Shown: positions 33,427 to 41,071 of the stretch, piece after piece
How the letters are laid out: the number at the start of each line of letters is the position of its first letter
Numbering within the stretch: the stretch's first letter is position 1
NCBI GenBank assembly: GCA_035653615.1
Contig: DASRBN010000019.1
Coordinates: 186,001 to 250,000, forward strand
Direction of reading: 5' to 3'
Source of the DNA: Ktedonobacteraceae bacterium
GTDB taxonomy: Bacteria; Chloroflexota; Ktedonobacteria; Ktedonobacterales; Ktedonobacteraceae
Length of the DNA stretch: 64,000 nucleotides
Position numbers and translations under genes: made by a program
Notes under the pieces: model-generated
What the model saw: only the letters and a program-made list of their open reading frames with translations
Database searches by the model: none
What the model was told of the DNA's origin: nothing

Positions 33427-34131
33427 TTAAGCCATCTCAACCCTTGCCTGCGCTGCTCCCACCTCGTCACTGGCGGCAGCAGGGAGCCGCCTGACCTGGT
33501 GGATATAGGCGACAATGATAAGGATTTCTTCCGCCAGGTTGTACAGGAAGTGCAGGTCGGGACGCGTGATTGGCAGACCGCCGGCGATAGCGCCTCCCTG
33601 CGCCAGCAGACCTGGCGAGCCAACAACGCCGGTTGTGATGTAGTAATGAATGATCGCCACGTGCTCGATGGCGTGCCAGGTGGCCAGGATGATGAGCGGC
33701 CACAGCCAGGGGTTTGTCTTGCGATAGAGGAAAAACAGGATGTAGACACAAACGAGTACCCAGCAGGCATCGAAGAGGAAATGCACCCACTCCAGGTCAA
33801 GCTGGCCGATCAGTCCATGCGCCTGCGTACCGCTCAGACCCATGATGTGAATCTGGACCATTTGCGCGATATGTTCTATGAAATGGACGCTCTGGGAAAT
33901 CAGCAGGACGAAAAAGAAGGCGATCCAGCGATCGCGCCGGTAAAGCGATCTCGTAATAATGGTAAAGACGGGCAGCCAGGCCAGCAGGATAAGGATCATG
34001 ATTAACCACACCTGCCAGCCGAGCGCGTGGAGGACGATCAATACAAATGAGGTGAGCGAGGCTAAGATGACGGCAATCAAGGGAACGTCGGAGTGCAGGG
34101 AAACAATTTGCCTGGCCAGGCGAGTGCTCAT
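33427..34131 (-). CDS. Membrane protein with histidine-rich helices, function unknown
   Basis: 234 residues with five or six transmembrane helices. Two of them contain spaced His/Glu patterns, SVHFIEHIAQMVQIH and ATWHAIEHVAIIHYYI, which look able to hold a metal or heme within the membrane; this is inference only. The C-terminal helix HFLYNLAEEILIIVAYIHQV is followed by a charged tail. AAAGGTGGA lies upstream of the ATG. I do not recognise the family. Monocistronic. Confidence 0.6.
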   Translation of the reverse strand: MSTRLARQIVSLHSDVPLIAVILASLTSFVLIVLHALGWQVWLIMILILLAWLPVFTIITRSLYRRDRWIAFFFVLLISQSVHFIEHIAQMVQIHIMGLSGTQAHGLIGQLDLEWVHFLFDACWVLVCVYILFFLYRKTNPWLWPLIILATWHAIEHVAIIHYYITTGVVGSPGLLAQGGAIAGGLPITRPDLHFLYNLAEEILIIVAYIHQVRRLPAAASDEVGAAQARVEMA

Positions 34132-34309
34132 GGGTTGTCCACCTTTTCTGAAACTTCACATGGTCGAAGCTAAAAGGAACAACAAGCAGGCGAAACAGCA
34201 CTTTACGGAAGAGCAGATCCCCCAGAAGTGCTATTCCCAGGCCTTCTGTATGGCACATAAAGGCTTACGAATTATTGTAGCATATTTCGCGTAATTGGGA
34301 TTCTGGCCA

Positions 34310-34684
34310 TCAGCAATCGGCACTTGCGGGCGAAAGAACTTGTGCGGATTTTTTTACACGCGCGGCTTCCTGAACGTCCGTGACTTCTCGTTTTCCAAAG
34401 ACATATGGCATATCTTGCCAGGCGCCGCGATGAGAGGTACAAACCAGGAACTGATCCTGCGTTTTGCTGGCAAAGATGGCCAGCACGCGCTCCTGAAGGG
34501 TATGCGCAATACGAGGATCGAGATATTGCCCGACCTCAATATGGCACTTGCCGGCAAACACCGTATCTACTGAGAGAGCCTGAATGTTTTTGGAGCTCAG
34601 AGGCTGGAGATAAATTTCGGTCACATATGACCGGATACGCTCCTGCGCGTACGCGGCCGGTTTCCCCTTATGCTTGTCTGCCAT
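34310..34684 (-). CDS. Hypothetical protein, 124 residues
   Basis: Starts MADKHKGKPAAYAQERIRSY with GGGGGT nine bases upstream; the open frame continues upstream but with low-complexity hydrophobic sequence. A mixed alpha/beta composition: VTEIYLQPLSSKNIQALSVD, IEVGQYLDPRIAHTLQERVL and DQFLVCTSHRG. No signal peptide or helix. I do not recognise it. Its G+C is lower than that of its neighbours. Confidence concerns it being a gene. Confidence 0.5.
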   Translation of the reverse strand: MADKHKGKPAAYAQERIRSYVTEIYLQPLSSKNIQALSVDTVFAGKCHIEVGQYLDPRIAHTLQERVLAIFASKTQDQFLVCTSHRGAWQDMPYVFGKREVTDVQEAARVKKSAQVLSPASADC

Positions 34685-35202
34685 AGATATGTAACCCCCA
34701 CTCCTGAAAAAAAACTTTTTACAAATATAGCACACTTTCTGGAAAATGTCCATGTAATTGGTCACCCGGCTAAGTAGCCGCTTTGTCCCTATCAAACATC
34801 CCTTGTAACACAAGAAATGGCGCGTCAAGCAGAACAAACGCATTATGAAAGGAAGAGCGCAACCACGGTAAGAGTATGGTATTTTTATACTTTTACTCAT
34901 ATTTCCATCACAGCAGTATAGGTAACCCTTACTGGCCGTTTGCCCATCCAGGCCATATTAAAGGAAGAGATGGAATTTTTAACGGGTGTGAGTCTCATTC
35001 AACGCAACTATGCTTCTATGGTTACATTATTAAGTAACTTGACAAGGAAGCATGCAGCGTGCCATAAAAAGGACGGGAAAGAACGTCTTTACTAATGAGA
35101 GTCTGTTTGTGCTATACAGACATCCAATTCCTGAGCAGCAACGAAGATAATAAAAATGGCTTATTTTTGGCAGAAAGATATGAGTGGAGGCAATACTTTT
35201 TT
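34685..35202. other. 518-bp AT-rich gap
   Basis: Between the divergent hypothetical gene and the phosphatase gene. TTGACA at 35039-35044 with CATAAA 18 bases downstream is a weak promoter candidate for the phosphatase. I see no RNA gene and no further reading frame with support. Confidence 0.35.
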
Positions 35203-35922
35203 ATGACGCATTTGTATTTAATTCGTCATGGTGAGGCTCTGGGAGCCGTACATGATATCATTGGAAACACGGCGCTCTCACCGCTGGGCATCCAGCAGGC
35301 GGAACACCTGCGCGACCGCCTGGCCGCGACCGGCGAAATTCGCGCCGACGTTCTGATCTCCAGCACATTGAAGCGCGCGCGTCAAACTGCCGAGATTATC
35401 GCACCTGCGCTGGGCCTACCGATCGTCTTTGATGACGAGGTGCAAGAGCTGCACGATGGTGTTGGCGATGGTATGAGTGAGAAAGAGTATCGCGCGAAAT
35501 ATGGCATCGTCAACTTTCGCGAGACGCCTTTTCGCCCGGTGGCTCCCGGCGGTGAAAACTGGGGCCAGTTTGTGCTGCGCGTCAGTACGGCGCTTGACCG
35601 CATACTACGCGAGTACGCAGATAAAACTATCGTCATTGTTTGCCACGGCGGGGTCATCGGTATCTCATTCCTGTATTTCTTCGGCATCAACACCGTCCAC
35701 TATCCACAAACCGGCTTTGACACCTACAACACCTCTATCACCCACTGGCACAGGAGCATACGCCCTGATAGGCCGCCCCGCTGGCGCTTAATTCACTACA
35801 ACGATGACATGCACCTGCGCGATATCGCGTCGCGCGTCCGCATCCCCTGGCGCGATCTCGCCGCTCAACCTGCCGAAGGGGCGGAGCAACCGGAGGCGCC
35901 ATTTGAGGAGAATAATCTATAA
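35203..35922 (+). CDS. Histidine phosphatase (phosphoglycerate mutase-like) family protein
   Basis: 239 residues from ATG 35203 (GGAGG twelve bases upstream). The catalytic phospho-histidine motif LYLIRHGEALG opens the protein; ISSTLKRARQTAEIIAPALG contains the conserved Arg; EVQELHDGVGDGMSEKEYR supplies the Glu; and VCHGGVIG the second His. Such enzymes remove phosphate from sugars, alpha-ribazole phosphate or proteins. The C-terminal 30 residues (AAQPAEGAEQPEAPFEENN) are acidic and disordered. Forty bases before the DinB gene, so both may share a transcript. Confidence 0.85.
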   Translation: MTHLYLIRHGEALGAVHDIIGNTALSPLGIQQAEHLRDRLAATGEIRADVLISSTLKRARQTAEIIAPALGLPIVFDDEVQELHDGVGDGMSEKEYRAKYGIVNFRETPFRPVAPGGENWGQFVLRVSTALDRILREYADKTIVIVCHGGVIGISFLYFFGINTVHYPQTGFDTYNTSITHWHRSIRPDRPPRWRLIHYNDDMHLRDIASRVRIPWRDLAAQPAEGAEQPEAPFEENNL

Positions 35923-35957
35923 GAGAGACTCGCATACACAAAGGAGGCTACCTAACC

Positions 35958-36488
35958 ATGGACATCATCGAATTTTTCCGGCACGAGCAGAAACGCCTGC
36001 ATGACTGGATGCGCGAGGCCGTCAGCGATCTGACGCCCGAAGAGTGGAATGCCACAATAGCGGGGCGCGGCAACAGCATCGCGTTCTTGATGTGGCATAG
36101 CGTGCGCACCGAGGACAATATTCTGAACTTTATTTTACAGGGACGCCCGACCATCTGGGCCGAGGGCAACTGGCACGAGCGATTGGGCCTGCCGCCGCGC
36201 GTGCAGGGAACCGGTATGCCAACCGAGGAGGCGCGTGCTTTCCATATCGCCGATCCCGCCCTTTTCATGCAGTATGCTGAGCAGGTCTGGCGTGCGTACG
36301 AGGACTACCTGGCAGGCATTACCGATGGCGGGGCGGAGCTGTCCGCGCGCGTGGTGACGGTGAAACCGCTGGGTACGATGCCCGCCATTCTGACGATTGG
36401 CCAGGTCTCTATTTCGCACCTGTTTACGCATTATGGGGAGATTTCGCTGCTGCGCGGGGCGTTGGGCAAGCAGGGGATGACAATTTAG
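35958..36488 (+). CDS. DinB-family protein
   Basis: 176 residues with AAGGAGG ten bases upstream. A four-helix-bundle DinB/YfiT-like protein: FFRHEQKRLHDWMREAVSDL, NSIAFLMWHSVRTEDNILNF and SISHLFTHYGEISLLRGALG. The three His residues expected for the metal site (H in MWHS; two in HLFTH) are present. Relatives act as thiol S-transferases with bacillithiol or mycothiol, or have no known role. Name history aside, there is no link to DNA polymerase IV. Likely cotranscribed with the phosphatase. Confidence 0.8.
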   Translation: MDIIEFFRHEQKRLHDWMREAVSDLTPEEWNATIAGRGNSIAFLMWHSVRTEDNILNFILQGRPTIWAEGNWHERLGLPPRVQGTGMPTEEARAFHIADPALFMQYAEQVWRAYEDYLAGITDGGAELSARVVTVKPLGTMPAILTIGQVSISHLFTHYGEISLLRGALGKQGMTI

Positions 36489-36493
36489 AGCGC

Positions 36494-36522
36494 TGTTCAA
36501 CCAGGCGCAATTGGTATATAAT
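36494..36522 (+). promoter_or_regulatory. Candidate promoter of the sigma/Rieske operon
   Basis: TGTTCA (36494-36499) and TATAAT (36517-36522) are separated by 17 bases. The -10 box is perfect and the -35 box weak. Transcription from here would give a leader of about 175 bases before the GTG start at 36705. Confidence 0.4.
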
Positions 36523-36528
36523 GTGCTT

Positions 36529-36704
36529 CGGACTTAACTGATTGCATCATACAATCAAGCGGGCGGTGTAACCCTGCGGCGTAGTAATGTTTGTACGAAA
36601 AAACATCTTCCTATGAGCGAGAGGTCCGGGCGCCGGGATCATCAGCTATCCTACCGGGCGAAGCAAAAAAGCTATGAATGACAGGCTTTAGCAGGGAGTA
36701 CACC
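36529..36704 (+). promoter_or_regulatory. Structured leader upstream of the ECF sigma gene
   Basis: Between the candidate promoter and the start codon the sequence includes GCGGGCGGTGTAACCCTGCG and a strong stem, GCCGGGAT (loop CATCAGCT) ATCC-TA-CCGGGC at about 36632-36665. This is compatible with an attenuator or riboswitch, but it matches no class I can name. Confidence 0.35.
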
Positions 36705-37298
36705 GTGGGTTCGCTGCGCGGAAAACAATCGGGAACGGACCTCGCGGCGGTAAGGAATGCCGTCGATGGGCAGAGTTTTCGGGGAGCCGGTGTGCAGGAA
36801 TTTCAGACGTTCTACCAGGAGAACCTCGGTCTGATCTATCGCTACGTCTACAGTAAAGTGGGCAATCGCGAAGAGGCCGAGGACCTGACGTCACAGATAT
36901 TTATAAAAGCAGTGCGGGGAGTCGATACGGAACGTGGGGCGCTCAGCGTCCAGAAGTGGTTGTTTCAGGTAGCGCGTACAACCATTGCCGATTACTGGCG
37001 AACGCATTATCGTATTTCGACAAGCTCACTCGATGAATTGCTGGAAGCGGGTTGGGAAGGACCGGCTGAAGAGGGCGCTATGCCCAATAACAGCCATCCG
37101 GCGGAGCGCGTGCAGCGTATTCTGCGCGCTCTGCCCGAACATTATCGCGAAGTTTTGACATGCCGCTTCTTGCTCAATCTCTCAATCCGGGATACGGCAG
37201 TTCGCATGGGCCTGACGGAAGCGAACGTCAAGGTCTTACAATTCCGTGCTTTGAAGCGCGCGGCCGATCTGGAAGACATGGTTACGGAGGCCATGTGA
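36705..37298 (+). CDS. ECF-type RNA polymerase sigma factor
   Basis: 197 residues from GTG 36705, which has AGGGAG six bases upstream; ATG 36678 would add nine residues but lacks a binding site. Region 2: FYQENLGLIYRYVYSKVGNR, EEAEDLTSQIFIKAVRG and VQKWLFQVARTTIADYWRTH. Region 4: LPEHYREVLTCRFLLNLSIR then DTAVRMGLTEANVKVLQFRA. It would direct transcription of a stress or redox regulon. The next gene, 50 bases away, encodes a Rieske protein with a long cytosolic N-terminus, proposed to be its anti-sigma factor. Confidence 0.9.
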   Translation: MGSLRGKQSGTDLAAVRNAVDGQSFRGAGVQEFQTFYQENLGLIYRYVYSKVGNREEAEDLTSQIFIKAVRGVDTERGALSVQKWLFQVARTTIADYWRTHYRISTSSLDELLEAGWEGPAEEGAMPNNSHPAERVQRILRALPEHYREVLTCRFLLNLSIRDTAVRMGLTEANVKVLQFRALKRAADLEDMVTEAM

Positions 37299-37348
37299 TA
37301 CGATATGATACTATAGTATAGTAGTAGTGCAAGGAGCCGGCAATAGGG

Positions 37349-38203
37349 GTGTCTAAGGTAGATATCGCGACACCCTCTTCTAGCGGAGAACAGGACATTA
37401 TGGCAGGCGAAGACCAGGAACGCTTTGAGGACTATCTGGAATTGGAGCACTTCATCGAGGAGCTTCAAGCGGGACATGTTGCCCATCCGCCGGAGACGCT
37501 GACGCCCGCTAAAGCCAGGATATACCGTATGGCCGCGCTGTTTCGCTCAGCCTCTCTCGATGAAGCCGAACCACGCCCCGAATTCGCGGCAGAATTGAAG
37601 GGCCGCCTCGAGCAGGAAATCCAGCAGCCCGCGAAGCCGCAGCATTTCCCTTTCCTTGCTAAGAAGTCGCAAAAGCCGCCCCGCGTCTCCCGGCGTGCCC
37701 TGCTCGGCGGCGGTGCCGCTGCCGCTGCTTCAATGGTGGTAGGAGTCGGCCTTGGCGCGGTACTTGAACACCCATCGCAACCACAGACCACCACGAAGCA
37801 GCAACAATGGGCAGCGTCCCTTGTGCCCGAGGGAGAAGGAGTCTGGGTCACGGTGGCGAAACTGGCCGAGCTTGGCGATTCGGCGATTCGCTTTACCACC
37901 GATTCCATCATAGGCTACCTCATTCGCAGCGATGGGGACCAGGGTGAGAAAGCTGGAGCGATCATCGCGTTTTCGGCGGCCTGCACGGACATGGGCTGTA
38001 TCGTCAACTGGCAGGCGAAGGACCGCAAGTATGTCTGCCCCTGTCACGGTGGCCTCTTTACCGAATATGGCAAGCCGGATGCTGCATCCCCGTTACCTTA
38101 CCTGGCGTCGTTGCCGCGGCTGGATACGCGAGTCACGCAGCAGGGCAAGGACGAGGTGATCCAGGTCAGGGTTCCGGCTCCGGCCAGTACGGGAGCAAAA
38201 TGA
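37349..38203 (+). CDS. Membrane-anchored Rieske protein with anti-sigma-like N-terminal region
   Basis: 284 residues from GTG 37349; ATG 37400 (MAGEDQERFED) is an alternative. Residues 18-105 are cytosolic and helical: EDYLELEHFIEELQAGH, LTPAKARIYRMAALFRSASL and PRPEFAAELKGRLEQEI, a pattern I associate with anti-sigma factors of this phylum (inference; no zinc finger). A twin-arginine segment, SRRALLGGG, and a helix anchor it. The C-terminal domain is Rieske-like: CTDMGC and CPCHGGLFTEYGK. The first motif should be CxHxGC; the ligand His is Asp here (codon GAC), so the cluster may be altered or absent. Operon with the sigma factor and the next gene. Confidence 0.8.
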   Translation: MSKVDIATPSSSGEQDIMAGEDQERFEDYLELEHFIEELQAGHVAHPPETLTPAKARIYRMAALFRSASLDEAEPRPEFAAELKGRLEQEIQQPAKPQHFPFLAKKSQKPPRVSRRALLGGGAAAAASMVVGVGLGAVLEHPSQPQTTTKQQQWAASLVPEGEGVWVTVAKLAELGDSAIRFTTDSIIGYLIRSDGDQGEKAGAIIAFSAACTDMGCIVNWQAKDRKYVCPCHGGLFTEYGKPDAASPLPYLASLPRLDTRVTQQGKDEVIQVRVPAPASTGAK

Positions 38204-38631
38204 AGCGGGGTTTGCTGGCAATCGCTGCCGGAGTCGCCTTTCTTATCCTGATGACGGGGCTGGGAACCATCATCACCAATATTGTTCCTCAACGTACCAC
38301 CGCGCAGGTGCAGACTGCGCAGGCCGGGCCTTATTCCGTTACCTTGCAGGTCAATCCCAATCCACCACCGGTTACTCACCCCACCTCTCTTTCGATTCAA
38401 GTGTTGCTGAGCGCCACGCACCGGCCCGTCTCCAATGCGCGCGTTACCCTGGCAAGCGACATGGAAACGATGGATATGGGAACGGATCGCGCGGATGCGC
38501 GTCCCTCAGGCAACGGCATGTATCTGGCCCGAGTCCAGTTTTCTATGAGCGGTCCCTGGGCGATACAGGTTGCTATTTCCGCGCCTGGGGAGCCAGGGGC
38601 CATCGCGATGTTCGAGGTATCAGCACAGTAG
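38200..38631 (+). CDS. YtkA/FixH-like exported protein
   Basis: 143 residues; its ATG overlaps the stop of the Rieske gene (ATGA), so translation is coupled. One N-terminal anchor (LLAIAAGVAFLILMTGLGTI), then an Ig-like domain of the YtkA family: YSVTLQVNPNPPPV, SNARVTLASDMETMDMGT and NGMYLARVQFSMSGPWAIQV. YtkA-like domains accompany copper or cytochrome oxidase proteins. The Met-rich segment METMDMG could bind copper (inference). It probably sits beside the Rieske domain on the outer face of the membrane. Confidence 0.75.
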   Translation: MKRGLLAIAAGVAFLILMTGLGTIITNIVPQRTTAQVQTAQAGPYSVTLQVNPNPPPVTHPTSLSIQVLLSATHRPVSNARVTLASDMETMDMGTDRADARPSGNGMYLARVQFSMSGPWAIQVAISAPGEPGAIAMFEVSAQ

Positions 38632-38636
38632 AAGTG

Positions 38637-38790
38637 AGGGATTCTTCGCTGCGCTCAGAATGACATGCCTCGGAGATACCTGGCTGTGTCCGGGGCCATG
38701 TCATTCTGAGCGCAGCGAAGAATCCCTCAGAATGACATGCCCGGGATACAGCCAGGTGTCTCCGGGGCCATGTCATTCTGAGTGAAGAAG
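38637..38790. repeat. TCATTCTGAGCGCAGCGAAGAATC hairpin and partial copies
   Basis: GGGATTCTTCGCTGCGCTCA plus GAATGACATG (38638-38667) pairs with CATGTCATTCTGAGCGCAGC plus GAAGAATCCC (38697-38726). A second partial copy follows (CAGAATGACATGCC at 38728 and ATGTCATTCTGAGTGAAGAA at 38770). Same family as 24115, 53527, 53656 and 55532. The remainder of the gap to 38940 has promoter-like AT-rich sequence only. Confidence 0.85.
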
Positions 38791-38940
38791 CCGCAAGCCC
38801 TGAGCGGAGCGAATGGGGAAGAATCTCTGCCCACCATCAGGAGAATCGCCGCAATAAAGATTCATCCTCATCCCATCCAACTATGCTATACTTAAGTATC
38901 ATCACAATCATACATAGTGATACATACGAAGGAACCATCC

Positions 38941-40203
38941 ATGTGCATATATCGCGGACAAGATGCCGCAGAGGGCAATGATATACGTTTATCGGCCTCA
39001 TCGCCACGTGATTTCGTCAAAACCCGTTATCGATCCCGGCGGGCATTGTCGCCCGTTTTCCTGGCGTTTCTTTTGTTGTTGCTTGCGGCCTGTGGAAGTT
39101 CTGGTACGCAACCGGTTCAGAAGCATGTAGCGGCGCCTTCATCAACGCGGGCTGCGCAGAGCCAGGGGCAGCAGTTGCTCGGCCAGGCAGCGCAAAAGCT
39201 GAATACAGCGAAGACGGTGCATGGCATTTTTGATATGGCGATCAGCGGACAGGTCTACAATGGGACCGTCAATACCGAGGTGTGGAATGCGACGCCGGAC
39301 AAGAGCCGCACGCTTGTACGGCAATCCACCATCACACGTTTCTCCGCGGGCTCGCTGATTGTTTCCAACGGAAAACAGGTCTGGCAGTACGATCCGGCGC
39401 AAAAGGTTGTCTATACCGGCCCGGTATCTCCTGGTAATGGCGCAGGTACACCAACTGCGACTCCTTCTGGCGACTCAAATGGGAGCGGCGATCAGATTCT
39501 CTCGTTTTTGAACCTGGTGCAATCGGTGTTTACGCGCAGCAATGCGACGCTGGTCTCTTCCTCTGTCAACGTGAATGGCGTGGAAACATACAGGGTGCAT
39601 GTCACGCCGCAAAGCGCGGCCGCGACCCCGGGGTCGCGAAACTTCAACTACGATGGCGATGTCTACCTGGACAAGTCGACCATGCTGCCGGTGCGCATCA
39701 GTTTGACGATTTCGGATGTCGGCCTGGTGACGCTGAACGTGCCTACGCTCACACTGAACCCGGCGCTGCCGGACAGCCTCTTTACGTTCTCGCCTCCGGC
39801 AGGTGTCAAAGTGCTTCCTTTGCAGCAGCAGAACAGTTCGTCGGGCACCGGCATGATTACGCTGGCGCAGGCAGAGCAGCAGGCGGGCTATCATCTTTTA
39901 AGCATTCCTGCCTCGCAGTCCGGCTACCAGTTGCAGGGTGTCGACGCGCTTGGTGCGCCCGGTAACCAGATTTACGCGCTCAATTACACCATGGGCAGCA
40001 CGACTTTTACCATTTCGGAAGGCAAATCTTTAGCCAACCTGCCTGTTTCCGGCCAGCAGGTCGACCTGCGCGGAACAACGGCGACGCTCTCGACATCCAA
40101 CGGCACCAGCACGCTCACCTGGACGGAGCAGGGTATCGGCATTCAAATAGCAGGAGCCTTGAGCAGCAATCAGATAGAGGCTATCGCGAAGTTGCTTGCC
40201 TGA
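38941..40203 (+). CDS. LolA-like lipoprotein
   Basis: 420 residues from ATG 38941 with AAGGA eight bases upstream. After a 35-residue polar start, the lipoprotein signal VFLAFLLLLLAAC-GSSG anchors it outside. The first half has the LolA/LppX shape: QGQQLLGQAAQKLNTAKTVH, LIVSNGKQVWQYDPAQKVVY and YLDKSTMLPVRISLTISD. The second half resembles DUF4367 (GYQLQGVDALGAPGNQIYAL, TTFTISEG). Proteins of this type bind lipids or appear next to sigma factors as sensors. Monocistronic; a 78-bp palindrome lies just after its stop. Confidence 0.72.
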   Translation: MCIYRGQDAAEGNDIRLSASSPRDFVKTRYRSRRALSPVFLAFLLLLLAACGSSGTQPVQKHVAAPSSTRAAQSQGQQLLGQAAQKLNTAKTVHGIFDMAISGQVYNGTVNTEVWNATPDKSRTLVRQSTITRFSAGSLIVSNGKQVWQYDPAQKVVYTGPVSPGNGAGTPTATPSGDSNGSGDQILSFLNLVQSVFTRSNATLVSSSVNVNGVETYRVHVTPQSAAATPGSRNFNYDGDVYLDKSTMLPVRISLTISDVGLVTLNVPTLTLNPALPDSLFTFSPPAGVKVLPLQQQNSSSGTGMITLAQAEQQAGYHLLSIPASQSGYQLQGVDALGAPGNQIYALNYTMGSTTFTISEGKSLANLPVSGQQVDLRGTTATLSTSNGTSTLTWTEQGIGIQIAGALSSNQIEAIAKLLA

Positions 40204-40214
40204 TATATATGACC

Positions 40215-40292
40215 AGGGCGACCACAAGGGTGCATCCCTACCCTGTACGAAGCGCTTCGTACAGGGTAGGGATGCACCCTTGTGGTCGCCCT
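40215..40292. repeat. Perfect 78-bp palindrome
   Basis: AGGGCGACCACAAGGGTGCA through TACGAAGC, then GCTTCGTA back through TGCACCCTTGTGGTCGCCCT: two 39-base arms with no spacer. It lies between the convergent lipoprotein and SPW protein genes and can serve both as terminator hairpin. Confidence 0.9.
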
Positions 40293-40325
40293 CTCTCCCT
40301 TGCTGTTCCCCCAAATTTGATCGGG

Positions 40326-40709
40326 TCAGACACCGACCGGAGCGCCGGGCCGTTGGGCGACTGCGATAGCCCAGGCGGATAATATAATTACCAGCGCGCC
40401 GATGATCCAGGCGCTCCAGGCCATCCCCGTATGGGCCACGTAACCAAGCACCCATGGCGAGATGAATACCCATATGCCAATCAGAAAGTTAATCACCGGG
40501 GGGATGATGCCTTTGGGGAATGCCATCGCCCATAATGCTACCAGCACGGTCAGAGCGCCAAAAATCCAGGCGTTCCACGAACTCCTGGCGATTTCCCAGG
40601 TAACTGTGTACCACGGCGCAATGAAAAGGATGATCCCAAGTATCAGGTTGCACCAGCTTTGCCAGCGCGTCCATGAGCCGCCTGTATACCACGCATTCCT
40701 GTTCATCAT
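40326..40709 (-). CDS. SPW-repeat membrane protein
   Basis: 127 residues with four helices. The family name comes from the Ser-Pro-Trp motif, seen here as FISPWVLGYVAH and as FIAPWYTVTWE in the first repeat; each half begins with a Trp-rich helix (WQSWCNLILGIILF; INFLIGIWVF). AGGAG lies ten bases upstream of the double ATG. Function unknown; these proteins are abundant in actinobacteria and Chloroflexota. Convergent with the LolA-like gene across the 78-bp palindrome. Confidence 0.82.
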   Translation of the reverse strand: MMNRNAWYTGGSWTRWQSWCNLILGIILFIAPWYTVTWEIARSSWNAWIFGALTVLVALWAMAFPKGIIPPVINFLIGIWVFISPWVLGYVAHTGMAWSAWIIGALVIILSAWAIAVAQRPGAPVGV

Positions 40710-41071
40710 AACTGTACGTTCTCCTATTCTAGAGGCTACCTTGCGGCAGCTTCTTAACTACATTTCCGCCAAAAACATCCTTGCCATGTGAAGACCACAT
40801 GCATAATAAGCAACCTGCCAGCAGTGAGAATGTGATCGAAAAGTTCAAGGCTGCTTTCATTCATCCGCTCTTTGCTAAGAGTCACATCGATGTAACCTTG
40901 CTTTCAGTGTAAGATTTTAGGGTTAAGGAGCGGTAAACAGGGCATTAGATATATATGAGAACAAATTAGGAATGAATTAGATGGCAGGTCAGGAATGTTA
41001 TTGACGGGTTTGCCTTTCACCGCCTCTTTGTGATATACGAGAAGGAAACGAGAGAAAGTGAGACACAATGC
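40710..41071. other. 362-bp gap between divergent genes
   Basis: Intergenic promoter region for the SPW protein (minus) and the beta-glucosidase (plus). TTGACG at 41001-41006 is a possible -35 element, but no well spaced -10 box follows. No gene or repeat was recognised here. Confidence 0.3.

Noticed and set aside
35958-36488. DNA polymerase IV, based on the name DinB
   Set aside because: The protein is a small four-helix DinB/YfiT-type protein with three His residues, not a polymerase.
36529-36704. tRNA or known riboswitch in the leader
   Set aside because: No cloverleaf with TTCRA and anticodon stem could be built, and no conserved core of a riboswitch class I know was found.
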